NCBI GenBank assembly: GCA_024233865.1
Contig: JACKPA010000020.1
Location: 18,104-82,103 of the forward strand
DNA: 64,000 bases
Reading direction: 5' to 3'
From: Leptospiraceae bacterium
Lineage (GTDB): Bacteria > Spirochaetota > Leptospiria > Leptospirales > Leptospiraceae
In this document: one piece after another, positions 16,549 to 25,375 of the stretch
Layout: each line of letters opens with the position of its first letter
Numbering within the stretch: the first letter of the stretch is position 1
The notes under the pieces: generated by a model
Databases searched by the model: none
The model's input: only the letters and a program-made list of their open reading frames with translations
What the model was told of the DNA's origin: nothing
Translations under genes and position numbers: made by a program

Positions 16549-16743
16549 TTAATCAATTTCCATCGGTTGTATATTACTCTCATCATGAATTATGCTGAGT
16601 TCTCGTTGTTTAATTTCAATACCTTCACGTAAATATTGCACTTGTTTTACCACACGGTAATATTTTTCCAATTCCTGTACAAACTGAGCTAATCCTTTTA
16701 AATCAATTTCTTTTAGCTCTTTTACAGATTTAAACTGTAGCAT
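16549..16743 (-). CDS. small charged coiled-coil protein, function unknown
   Basis: A 64-residue charged, helical protein (MLQFKSVKELKEIDLKGLAQ, then ELEKYYRVVKQVQYLREG). A GGGGGA lies 7 bases before the ATG, which supports translation. It is divergent from nnrS with a 221-base gap. I do not recognise the family; the sequence suggests a coiled coil. A minor chance remains that it is spurious. Confidence 0.45.
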   Translation of the reverse strand: MLQFKSVKELKEIDLKGLAQFVQELEKYYRVVKQVQYLREGIEIKQRELSIIHDESNIQPMEID

Positions 16744-16917
16744 ATATTTTCCCCCAAAAACATAATTATAGATTCTCTATTTTGCTTTTGTTTGTTGTCA
16801 TTTGTTTTTTTATCTTTTGTGAATATTAAATAGTTTTCGTAGAATAGCTCTTTAGAAAAAGGTTGTCTAAGACCGGAAAAACCTTTATTGTATGAAACAC
16901 CAAAAAAATTAGAATAA

Positions 16918-16931
16918 TTGATCCATATCAA
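16918..16931 (+). promoter_or_regulatory. FNR/NnrR-type box upstream of nnrS
   Basis: TTGATCCATATCAA matches the Crp/Fnr-family consensus TTGATnnnnATCAA without mismatch and lies 33 bases before the nnrS start. The neighbouring Crp/Fnr regulator (18111-18776) is the natural candidate to bind it. Basis: seen match plus known consensus. Confidence 0.8.
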
Positions 16932-16964
16932 GGTATTATTCCCGAAATAGGTATTGATAAAGAT

Positions 16965-18158
16965 ATGCAGACAAAATACTCAGAACCATATCGAATATTT
17001 TTTCCCATCGGAATACTAGGTGCTATTACCGGAATTATGGTTTGGCTATTTCCTTGGTTGACAATGCTTTACATTTTACCTACTGCCTGGTTTTCCAATC
17101 CTTACCCTGTTTCAATTCACACAGAGTTATTGCTTGGCTTGTTCTTTTTGCCTATTATAGTTGGTTTTCTATTAACGGCAATTCCTCGGTTTGTAATGGG
17201 GACTCGCTTTTTAAATATATATGGAATTGCCTATTTTTTAGTTTTACAACTGTTACTAACCTTCTTTTCCGTTTTTTATAAAATTCAGTTGGTATTCTAT
17301 TTTCTATATAGTTTGAGCCTTTTTTCTGCCTCTATTTTTATTTTAAGCAGATTTAGAGAATCCAAAACAAAAGTTTCTACCTATTTGTATTTTTCTTTTT
17401 CGGGAGTAGTATTTGGTTTCTTAGGAGGAATTGTCCTATTATTGTCCACCTATTTTCAATCCAATTTGTGGCTTGGACTAGGAAGGCATCTGGTTTTTTA
17501 TGGTTTTTTACCGTTTCTTATAGTGAGCTTTGGAACCAAGCTAATTATACCCATTGTGGTAGGACAAAATCCTACACTCAAAGCTAAGTGGATTCAAACC
17601 GCTGAAAGTATACCAAAAAAGACAGTAAGTTTATTTACCGTTTTATACGCTTTCAGCTTTGTTGTAGAATCTTGGTCTATTTTTTACCACATTCCAAAGC
17701 TTCAAATCCTCTTTGGAGGGCTTCGTCTGTTTCTTTTGTTGTTTTGGTTTGTAAAATATTTTCACTTAAAAGAGTTTTCAGCTTTTAAGGGAACAATGCC
17801 TTTAGTGGTTTATATCTCTTGCTGGGTATTTTTGTTAGGACTTGCAGGGTACGCTTTTGGCGGAAGCCATGCAATACATTTTGCCCATATCTATTTTATT
17901 GGAGGTTTGTCTCTTTTTGTATTTTGCGTAATGGTTCGAGTTATTTTGTCACATGGTGGAAAAGACGTTTCTATCGAAAAGACATCCAAAGTTTTTTATT
18001 GGTTTGCCTTTTTGCTTATTTTGGCAGCTGTGACAAGAGGAACAGCTCATTTGTTTCCGACTATTTTTGTTTCTCATTTAGCTTATGCCTCTATTACTTA
18101 CATGCTATTTTTAGCTGTTTGGAGTGTCTGGATAATACGTCATCTGTTCTGCAAGTGA
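16965..18158 (+). CDS. nnrS: NnrS family heme-copper membrane protein
   Basis: A 397-residue membrane protein with about 12 helices. The N-terminus has YRIFFPIGILGAITGIMVWL and HTELLLGLFFLPIIVGFLL, and a later stretch HAIHFAHIYFIGGLSLFVFC, which match the NnrS family. NnrS proteins protect against nitric oxide stress and are controlled by NO-responsive Crp/Fnr regulators. A perfect FNR-type box sits upstream. The 3' end overlaps the convergent Crp/Fnr gene by 48 bases. No nitrite or NO reductase gene lies in the window, so the context suggests NO defence more than respiration. Confidence 0.88.
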   Translation: MQTKYSEPYRIFFPIGILGAITGIMVWLFPWLTMLYILPTAWFSNPYPVSIHTELLLGLFFLPIIVGFLLTAIPRFVMGTRFLNIYGIAYFLVLQLLLTFFSVFYKIQLVFYFLYSLSLFSASIFILSRFRESKTKVSTYLYFSFSGVVFGFLGGIVLLLSTYFQSNLWLGLGRHLVFYGFLPFLIVSFGTKLIIPIVVGQNPTLKAKWIQTAESIPKKTVSLFTVLYAFSFVVESWSIFYHIPKLQILFGGLRLFLLLFWFVKYFHLKEFSAFKGTMPLVVYISCWVFLLGLAGYAFGGSHAIHFAHIYFIGGLSLFVFCVMVRVILSHGGKDVSIEKTSKVFYWFAFLLILAAVTRGTAHLFPTIFVSHLAYASITYMLFLAVWSVWIIRHLFCK

Positions 18159-18776
18159 AGAAGGCATAGAGAGAATACGGTACATACCATGCTTTTCTTT
18201 AATGACGTTCTCTTTTAAAAGCTGTGTGAAAGCTCTGCTCACAGATTCCGGTGTTGTTCCCAATAACAACGCCAACTGTTGTTTGGGGATTGGCAAGCTT
18301 ACATAACTTTTGGTTGCATTGATTTCTTTTAAAAACAGAATAATTCGATCTTTTACGCTTAAAAAGCTTAGACTGAAAATTTTATTCCTAAAAAAGTTTA
18401 CGTGTTTTATTGCCAAACAAGCAAAGATAAAACTGGCTTTGGCGTTCTGCAATAAAAATCTTTTGAACTCTCCTACCGGAAAAAAATGAACAATTCCGGC
18501 TGAAATGGTTTCTGCGAAGCCAGGGTAGCTAGATTCTTCCCCAAAAACAGGTGGAGCTGCGATTATATCATCTTTTTGAAATATGTGCAATATAGCTTCT
18601 CTTCCTTCCGTATCCAAGATATATACTTTAAATAATCCCGTTTTAACCACATAAAATCCCTCATATCTATCGCCCATACTGAAAAGGATTTCACCTTTGG
18701 AAAATTTCTTTTCCATTCGGAGTTGTTGTAACTCTGTTTTATACTCATTTTCTAAAGTTCGCCAGCTTGTTTCCAT
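18111..18776 (-). CDS. Crp/Fnr-family transcriptional regulator
   Basis: A 221-residue regulator: cyclic-nucleotide-binding-like beta barrel (about residues 20-120, FSKGEILFSMGDRYEGFYVV), dimer helix, and HTH (about 160-215, LPIPKQQLALLLGTTPESVS then RAFTQLLKENVIKEKHGMYRI). The HTH motif TPESVSR suits binding to TTGAT half-sites. No N-terminal cysteine cluster for an FNR iron-sulfur centre is seen, so an NO/heme-type sensor (Dnr/NnrR-like) is plausible. It is convergent with nnrS, overlapping by 48 bases. Probable target: the box at 16918-16931. Confidence 0.9.
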   Translation of the reverse strand: METSWRTLENEYKTELQQLRMEKKFSKGEILFSMGDRYEGFYVVKTGLFKVYILDTEGREAILHIFQKDDIIAAPPVFGEESSYPGFAETISAGIVHFFPVGEFKRFLLQNAKASFIFACLAIKHVNFFRNKIFSLSFLSVKDRIILFLKEINATKSYVSLPIPKQQLALLLGTTPESVSRAFTQLLKENVIKEKHGMYRILSMPSSLAEQMTYYPDTPNS

Positions 18777-18846
18777 GGGTTAAAAATATTTATCAATTGC
18801 CTATTATATTTCTTGTTTTTGAACTCAAGTGTATTACACTATATTT

Positions 18847-19818
18847 ATGGCTACAAATACAGCAAGTAAACCAATAAAAATTTTAATAACCGGCGGCTCC
18901 GGCCTGATCGGAAGCGCATTGATAGATAGACTAATTGACAATCATTTGTTATATATAGTTGGAAGAACAAAGGAAAATATCGCCAAAACCGTTTTAACTC
19001 ATCCAAACTTTAAGTTTATTGATTTTGATCTTTCAAAAGACATGGAATTCAATTTTAATGAATCGGTGGATTGTGTTGTCCACTTAGCAGCAGTTACAAG
19101 CGGTATTAGCCATAAACAATTCTCAAGTTATGATAAACTAAACGTAATGGGCACAAAAAAAATCGTTTCTTGGACACAAAAAAATTCAATTCGTAAATTT
19201 ATATTCGCTAGTTCCATAAGTGTTTATGGAGATACACTAAATCAAGAAGCAATCACGGAGACCAATGTTTTGAAAGGAAATACAAATTACTCTCTGTCCA
19301 AGATCGATGCGGAAAGAATTGTCCTTGATTCTTTAACCAATGCAACGGTTTTTAGGATTGCTTCGGTTTATGGGATAAATAGTAAGGGCTTAGTGCAAAA
19401 ATTAATTCAAATGGCAAAAAAAAATTTTGTTCCTTACCCTTTTAGCGGAAATTTTAGGAAATCGTTTATATTTTTGGATGATTTGGTTGAATTTTTTGTT
19501 CGAGTCATAGAAAATAATGTAAAAGGTGTATTCAATATCTCCCACCCTGAGGAGGTTTTGTATGGCGATTTATTAGAGATCATTCAATCTCAATTGAAAT
19601 TAAGAATTCTTCTAAAAATCCCTCTCAATCAAACCTTAATAAATATTTTTAGTACTTTTATCAGGTTTATTAGCTTAAATCAAAAAAGCTTGGATGCCGG
19701 TGCGTTATTTTCACCGGTTGTAGTGAATTCAAGTAAGGCTTATAAGCACTTTGATTATACCCCCAAAATTTCAATAGAAGAAGGGATTCAAAAGCTTCTG
19801 GATGGAAAAAAGGAATGA
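18847..19818 (+). CDS. NAD-dependent epimerase/dehydratase (extended SDR)
   Basis: A 323-residue extended short-chain dehydrogenase. The Rossmann motif GGSGLIGSA is near residue 14, CVVHLAAVTSG near 80, and the catalytic YSLSK near 150. It resembles nucleotide-sugar epimerases/reductases. ATG 18847 is preferred over GTG 18829; neither has a clear ribosome site. It overlaps the DUF885 peptidase by 4 bases (ATGA). Substrate is unknown; a sugar nucleotide is the usual one for the family. The N-terminus lacks a signal, so it acts in the cytoplasm. Confidence 0.85.
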   Translation: MATNTASKPIKILITGGSGLIGSALIDRLIDNHLLYIVGRTKENIAKTVLTHPNFKFIDFDLSKDMEFNFNESVDCVVHLAAVTSGISHKQFSSYDKLNVMGTKKIVSWTQKNSIRKFIFASSISVYGDTLNQEAITETNVLKGNTNYSLSKIDAERIVLDSLTNATVFRIASVYGINSKGLVQKLIQMAKKNFVPYPFSGNFRKSFIFLDDLVEFFVRVIENNVKGVFNISHPEEVLYGDLLEIIQSQLKLRILLKIPLNQTLINIFSTFIRFISLNQKSLDAGALFSPVVVNSSKAYKHFDYTPKISIEEGIQKLLDGKKE

Positions 19819-21647
19819 TAAAAACAATCAAGCAACTAATTCTTCTCGCTATCGCTTCTTTAATCTTTTTAGTTCTTTTGTGGTTTGTGAAATTGATATG
19901 GTTTAAGCCTTTTCAAATATCTCACTTTTTTGAACGGGTATTTTGGGAAGAAGCGTTAGATGATCCCGAATTTCTTTCGAGTGTAAGAATACTAGAAAAA
20001 TACGGAATAGATTTCCATAACGATGATTTAACAGACATATCACCGGAAAAAGCTCTCCGGGATTTGGAAGCAGACAAGAAAAATTTGGAAATACTAAAAA
20101 GCTATTCCGCAGATTCTCTTTCTACAACAGAAAAGTTTTCCAGAGAAATTCTGATTTGGAAATTGAGTAATTCGATCCAAGGTGAAAAATACATGTATCA
20201 TAATTATCCTGTGAATCAAATGTTTGGACTTCAGAATGAGATGCCTTCTTTTATGGCGAGTGTTCATCAAGTCCATAATTCCAAAGAAGCAAAAGACTAC
20301 ATCACCAGGCTAAGCAAATTTAAAAAAAAGTTCAAACAATTGCAAGAACACCTAAAAATCAGAGAGCAAAAAAAAATCATTCCTCCTCTATTTATTATTA
20401 AAAAAGTGATAAAAGGAATCGAAAGCTTTACCAACCAGGACCCCAAGCAAAATATTCTTTACACTTCTTTTGTAGAAAAGTTGGATAAAGTAGACCAAAT
20501 TGGAGAGAATGAAAAAAACTCCTTAAAAAAAGAAGTAGAAAATGAGATACAAAACTCCGTTTATCCGTCTTATGAATCCATTTTGAGCTACTTTCAAAAA
20601 TTAGGTGAGAAAGCCAATAATTATGCGGGAGTCTGGAAACTCCCCGATGGTGATAATTTTTACAAATATATATTAAAAGTAAGAACTACAACCGACTTAT
20701 CTCCTGAAGAAGTCCACAGTTTGGGCTTAAAAGAAGTTGATAGAATACAAAAAGAGATGAAAAACATATTACGTAATCTAAAAAAAATGCAATCCCAAAA
20801 AGGTATTTCTATTACCAATCAAATGATTCAAAATCCTATTCTCTTTTTGAATAAGCTTAGAAAGAATAAAAAGTTTTTATTTCCGGGCAACGACTCGGGA
20901 AAAGAGAGTTGTTTAAACGAATACAAAAACATTCTCCAAGAAATGGAGAATGGTCTACCCAAAATGTTCTCTAAAATTCCAAAAGCGAAGGTGGAAATTC
21001 AAAGAGTTCCCATTTACAAGGAAAAAACTATGCCCCAAGGTTATTATGAATCACCGGCAATGGACGGAAGCAGACCTGGGATTTTTTATGCAAATCTCAG
21101 AAGTATGGAAGAAGTTCCAAAGTTTGGAATGAGAACATTGCTCTACCATGAAACTGTTCCGGGACATCATTTACAAATTGGCTTGCAGCAAGAACTTAAA
21201 AATGTACCAACTTTTAGAAATTTTCAAAATTTTACTGCTTATGCGGAAGGTTGGGCACTTTATGCGGAACGCTTGGCTTGGGAGCAAGGGGTTCAACAAG
21301 ACCCTTATAGCAATTTAGGACGATTACAAGCAGAGCTGTTTCGAAGTGTTCGCTTGGTCGTGGATACCGGTTTGCACTACAAAAGGTGGACAAGAGAAGA
21401 AGCGATAGAATATATGATAAAAAATACCGGTTACCAGGAAGACACCATCATCTCGGAAGTAGAAAGGTATATCGTAATGCCCGGACAAGCTTGTGCCTAT
21501 AAAGTCGGAATGTTAAAAATTCTTGAACTGAGGGGAAAAGCACAAGCTAACTTAAAAAATAGGTTTGATTTGAAAAAGTTTCATGATGTAATTTTGGGTA
21601 AGGGAGCCATGCCTCTGAGTATTTTGGAAAAAATGTATGAGGAGTAG
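19815..21647 (+). CDS. DUF885 family zinc metallopeptidase-like protein
   Basis: A 610-residue protein with an N-terminal hydrophobic anchor (about residues 6-28) and a large soluble domain. The metal motif is YHETVPGHHLQ (about residues 443-453), the HExxxGH pattern of DUF885, followed by AEGWALYAERLAWE. These families are annotated as zinc peptidases acting on peptides or esters. It is probably exported and membrane-attached. It overlaps the epimerase by 4 bases; a functional link is not obvious. Confidence 0.85.
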   Translation: MIKTIKQLILLAIASLIFLVLLWFVKLIWFKPFQISHFFERVFWEEALDDPEFLSSVRILEKYGIDFHNDDLTDISPEKALRDLEADKKNLEILKSYSADSLSTTEKFSREILIWKLSNSIQGEKYMYHNYPVNQMFGLQNEMPSFMASVHQVHNSKEAKDYITRLSKFKKKFKQLQEHLKIREQKKIIPPLFIIKKVIKGIESFTNQDPKQNILYTSFVEKLDKVDQIGENEKNSLKKEVENEIQNSVYPSYESILSYFQKLGEKANNYAGVWKLPDGDNFYKYILKVRTTTDLSPEEVHSLGLKEVDRIQKEMKNILRNLKKMQSQKGISITNQMIQNPILFLNKLRKNKKFLFPGNDSGKESCLNEYKNILQEMENGLPKMFSKIPKAKVEIQRVPIYKEKTMPQGYYESPAMDGSRPGIFYANLRSMEEVPKFGMRTLLYHETVPGHHLQIGLQQELKNVPTFRNFQNFTAYAEGWALYAERLAWEQGVQQDPYSNLGRLQAELFRSVRLVVDTGLHYKRWTREEAIEYMIKNTGYQEDTIISEVERYIVMPGQACAYKVGMLKILELRGKAQANLKNRFDLKKFHDVILGKGAMPLSILEKMYEE

Positions 21648-21654
21648 GTTTACC

Positions 21655-23118
21655 TTAATATCTTTTCCAAAAATAGGGAGAAAATAAAATCAAAACCGTA
21701 AACAACTCCAATCTGCCAAGCAGCATTAACAAGGATAACAACCACTTTCCGATTTGTGGAATTTCTGCAAAATTATTTACGGGTCCAACTTTTCCTAACC
21801 CAGGACCAATGTTTCCTAAAGAAGTAGCAACAGCACCAATAGAGGTCATAAAATCAACCCCTATAAATGCCATAATAATTGATGAAATGGCGAAAATCAT
21901 AATATAAATCATGATAAATGCTATGATATTGTAGGTCGTTTCTTGAGAGACACCTTTTTTGTTTAATCTTACGGGGATAATGGCGGAAGGATGCATTTGT
22001 CTTTTTAGCTCCAAAAGGCTATTTTTTAAAAGAACTACGTGCCTTACGATTTTTATTCCACCGGCAGTTGATCCGGCAGACGCACCAAAAAACATCAAAA
22101 TAAAAAAACAGACAGTGGCAAACGAACTCCATAAGGTATAGTCTGCCGTGACAAAACCGGTTGTTGTAACAATGGAAACAACCTGAAACATGGAATCTCG
22201 AAAGGATTGTTCCATGCTATGACCTGTTACTTTGTATACAGTATAGGTAATCATGATCGTAAAAAATGCAATTGCCAAGAAATAATACTTAAACTCTTCA
22301 TTTTCTACAACTTTTTGAAAATTCCTTTTTAAGATAAAATATGTCACCGTGAAATTTGTTCCGGCTATAAACATAAAAAGAATGATGATATACTCAATCA
22401 AAGGAGAATTATAAAATGCAACGCTATCTTGTTTGGTAGAAAACCCGCCGGATGACATGGTTGTAAAGCTGTGGTTTATAGCATCATAAAAACTCATACC
22501 AGCACCCATGAGCAGGATTGTTTCCAAAACCGTCAAGCCTACGTAAATTATCCAAAGCCTTTTGGCTGTTTCTTTAATTCTTGGTTTTAGCTTGTCCGGA
22601 GAAATTCCAGGGGCTTCAGCAACAAACAACTCCATACCGCCAATTCCCAAAATGGGTAAAATGGCAACAGCCAAAACAATAATTCCCATCCCACCAATCC
22701 ATTGAGTCATACTCCGCCATAGTAAAATCCCTTTGGGAATGGACTCGATATTGTTTAGAACAGATGCTCCTGTTGTGGAATATCCGGACATTGTTTCAAA
22801 AAAAGCATCCGTAAAATTTGGTATGACACCGCTATAAACATAAGGAAGAGAGCCGGTGGCAGACATAAATACCCAACATAGAGTTACTACGATGTAGGCA
22901 TCTCGTTTGGTCAGTTCTTGCTTTTTTGTACTTTTTTGGTTAAAAAGTATCCAAGTAAACAAACCGGCTAAAATAGATAAAAAACCAGGATAAATAATTG
23001 CCTTAAAATCTTGCGAACCATAATACAAAGAAAACGGAAGGCAGAGTAACATAAAAAAACCGTTGATAAAAGTAAGAAGACCCAAAATTCTTATAATTAC
23101 CTTTAGGTTAAACTTCAT
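21655..23118 (-). CDS. trkH: Trk-type potassium uptake membrane subunit TrkH
   Basis: A 487-residue potassium transporter with about ten helices. Filter-type loops are visible: SGYSTTGASVLN, TTMSSGGFSTKQ, VSIVTTTGFVTADY and a late AVATSLGNIGPGLGKVG, the four-repeat pattern of the TrkH/KtrB family. FGASAGSTAGGIKIVRH is a further TrkH hallmark. It overlaps the TrkA gene by 11 bases and is translated after it. Together they form a gated K+ uptake system. Confidence 0.95.
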   Translation of the reverse strand: MKFNLKVIIRILGLLTFINGFFMLLCLPFSLYYGSQDFKAIIYPGFLSILAGLFTWILFNQKSTKKQELTKRDAYIVVTLCWVFMSATGSLPYVYSGVIPNFTDAFFETMSGYSTTGASVLNNIESIPKGILLWRSMTQWIGGMGIIVLAVAILPILGIGGMELFVAEAPGISPDKLKPRIKETAKRLWIIYVGLTVLETILLMGAGMSFYDAINHSFTTMSSGGFSTKQDSVAFYNSPLIEYIIILFMFIAGTNFTVTYFILKRNFQKVVENEEFKYYFLAIAFFTIMITYTVYKVTGHSMEQSFRDSMFQVVSIVTTTGFVTADYTLWSSFATVCFFILMFFGASAGSTAGGIKIVRHVVLLKNSLLELKRQMHPSAIIPVRLNKKGVSQETTYNIIAFIMIYIMIFAISSIIMAFIGVDFMTSIGAVATSLGNIGPGLGKVGPVNNFAEIPQIGKWLLSLLMLLGRLELFTVLILFSPYFWKRY

Positions 23119-24454
23119 TAAAAAATTCTCCTACTTCACGAATGCAGTCGGGAGTGGATAGAACTACAACTCTGTCTCCGGGAATAAACCTTGATTCTCC
23201 GGTTGCAGCGTATCCTCTACGATTCCGAATGACACCTCCTACGATAGCATCTCTTGGAAAGTTTAAATCTTTGAGCTGTTTGGTGGTAATTTTAGAATTT
23301 TCTTTAATTTGGTATTCTACAATTTCTGCCTCAACACCAGGGATGCTTGTCATGGAAATCACTCCGCCTTGCCGTAGATAACGAAAGATAAAATTTGCCG
23401 TTATTAGTTTTTTGTTGATCATAGCATCAATCCCAAGATTCTGAGAAAGGTGAATATAGTCTATATTTTCAACCAAGCTAATGGTCTTTTTTACTCCATG
23501 GTTTTTGGCTACCAAACAGGACAAAATATTGGTTTCCGTATTACCGGTAACGGCTATAAATGCATCCATATCGCTAATCCCTTCTGCCTTTAAAAGACCA
23601 ATATCCCTTCCGTCACCATGGACAACAAGTGTGTCATCTAATTGATCGGATAGCTCTATACACCTGTTTTTGTTTTGCTCAATAATTTGAACTTTGTAGT
23701 TTTTACTCAACACCTTTGCTGCGTTTAAGCCGGTTTTGCTTCCACCCAAAATCATAACATATTTTATTTTGGATCTCTTTCTTCCTGTTAAATCCAAAAC
23801 CCTATCCACTCCTTCCGGCTCTGCAATAAAATAGGCGTGATCGTTTAGTTGAAAACGAGTTTCTCCCCTTGGTATAACGGTTTTGTTGTTTCTCAAAATA
23901 GCAATGGTAACAAAGTTATGATCCGGATTCAGATAAGCCGTTTCTATATTTGATTTTCCCAAAAGTAGGCTGTCGCTATCAATGGTGATTCCTATCAGGG
24001 ATAATTTCCCCCTATCAAAGTCGTAATTATCGGTTAAAGCAACTTCTCGAAGTAGCCACTGAATTTCAGTTGTTGCCAAACCTTCCGGGTAGATTACCTC
24101 GTCAATTCCAAGGTTTTTTAGATCAAGTTTACTTCTGTTTAAAATGAATTCTGAATTGCTAACTCTTGCTACGGTTTTCTTTACCCCTAGGTGTTTTGCG
24201 ATAATAGCCGTAGCTATATTTGTTTCTTCTGAGGAAGTTACCGCAATTAATAAATCTGCCTGAGAAACATTTGCTTCTTCTAAAACACTATACGAAATGG
24301 AAAAGCCTTTAACAGTAACAACATCGAGTTTATTGGCTACTTGTTTTAATTTTTCTTGGTCAATATCGATTAAAACTATATCCTGATTTTCTTGAGTTAA
24401 TAGTTTAGCAAGGTGGAAACCTACGTCACCGGAACCCGCTATAATGATTTTCAT
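23108..24454 (-). CDS. trkA: Trk system regulatory protein TrkA
   Basis: A 448-residue cytosolic subunit with two RCK units. Each has a Rossmann GxGxxG-type start: MKIIIAGSGDVGFHLAKLL and KYVMILGGSKTGLNAAKVL, followed by a TrkA-C domain (each ending near FxAEPEG and VVVLSTPD). The ATG at 24454 is chosen because GAGGGA lies 7 bases before it and the Rossmann motif starts there; the longer frame adds 13 residues without a ribosome site. It gates TrkH (11-base overlap) in response to NAD(H)/ATP-type ligands. Confidence 0.95.
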   Translation of the reverse strand: MKIIIAGSGDVGFHLAKLLTQENQDIVLIDIDQEKLKQVANKLDVVTVKGFSISYSVLEEANVSQADLLIAVTSSEETNIATAIIAKHLGVKKTVARVSNSEFILNRSKLDLKNLGIDEVIYPEGLATTEIQWLLREVALTDNYDFDRGKLSLIGITIDSDSLLLGKSNIETAYLNPDHNFVTIAILRNNKTVIPRGETRFQLNDHAYFIAEPEGVDRVLDLTGRKRSKIKYVMILGGSKTGLNAAKVLSKNYKVQIIEQNKNRCIELSDQLDDTLVVHGDGRDIGLLKAEGISDMDAFIAVTGNTETNILSCLVAKNHGVKKTISLVENIDYIHLSQNLGIDAMINKKLITANFIFRYLRQGGVISMTSIPGVEAEIVEYQIKENSKITTKQLKDLNFPRDAIVGGVIRNRRGYAATGESRFIPGDRVVVLSTPDCIREVGEFFNEV

Positions 24455-24503
24455 AAATCCCTCATGGTAAATACAAAACTCAAAAATAGCCAAGAATGTA
24501 AAA

Positions 24504-24546
24504 TATTATTTGTTCCAAAAGAAAATCTTTTGATTATCCATGGATG
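24504..24546 (+). repeat. direct repeat R4, copy 1
   Basis: TATTATTTGTTCC AAAAGAAAATCTTTT and TATCCATGG.TG; the 43-base unit recurs at 26965-27007 in the same orientation with 4 differences. Confidence 0.75.
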
Positions 24547-24580
24547 TTATTCAATGCTTGTATTGCCAATAAAATATACT

Positions 24581-24613
24581 ATGATTAGAGTGATTTCCGT
24601 GATTAACATGATT
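24581..24613 (+). repeat. short dispersed repeat, copy 2
   Basis: ATGATTAGAGTGATTTCCGT and GATTAACATGATT; shares most bases with 9751-9784. Meaning unknown. Confidence 0.4.
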
Positions 24614-24880
24614 GGATTCATTTGATTTTAAAGGATTTTCTTTAATTCCATATCCGAAAACCACTCCGCGTTGAGTATAGTAAAGACAAATACTCTTTCT
24701 ATCTTGTAGAAATTACAACATAGAATATCTATAATAAATAGTTTTTCTTGTTTTTTTATCAGATAGGATATTCAAGTCATAATTATAAAGATATTATTTT
24801 CCTATTGACTTTTTTGTGTTGCTTTTTAAGTTTTGACTTATATGTTTGTTCTCTATTTGAGTGGATTGGATTCAGTAAAA

Positions 24881-25375
24881 ATGTATACAAAAGAAGAAGC
24901 AAGAGAAAAAATTAAAGTCCTAGCGGAAAACTTTGAAGCAAAGCTCGATTATATCAAAAATTCCGGCGAGTACAAAGAGGCACAAATTGAAAGAGAATTC
25001 ATACAGCCACTTTTTGAATATTTGAACTGGAATATAACTAATGAAGGAATCGCAAACCCTGCCGACAGAGAATTTATAGTTCAAGCCAGAACGGATTATA
25101 TCTGGCAGGCTTATTCCTATTCTTATTCCACTCAGGTCAGACCCCAGTACGAAAGAGTAGACTTTGAAGAGTTTCGTTTTTTTGATTGTACATTTCCTGT
25201 TAAAAACCATGAGACTTTAAACAATTACTGTGTGACAAAATCAAATAAAACATCTACATCAATTGAAAGTGAGTTAAGGATGATTCGTTCATTAGAAATG
25301 AAATTAGATTCCCTTGTCTACCAACTCTACGAGCTGACACCTGAAGAAATAAAGATTGTGGAGGGGAAAGATTGA
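24881..25375 (+). pseudogene. type IIG (Eco57I-like) restriction-modification relic
   Basis: A 164-codon open frame joins the two ends of a type IIG enzyme that is normally near 900-1200 residues. The N-terminus (MYTKEEAREKIKVLAENFEA, LDYIKNSGEYKEAQIEREF, FEYLNWNITNEG) matches the nuclease side, with a piece like the DFEEFRFFDC region after small losses. The end (LVYQLYELTPEEIKIVEG) matches the C-terminal tail. The methyltransferase (NPPY) core is gone. The frame remains open, so a small protein may still be made, but it cannot act as a restriction enzyme. Known families: Eco57I-type methylases. Confidence 0.75.

Larger units (their letters stand above)
24455..24880. other. 426-base region without a gene, carrying dispersed repeats
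   Basis: Holds the direct repeat R4 (24504-24546) and the short repeat at 24581-24613. Otherwise AT-rich with no supported gene. Confidence 0.6.
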
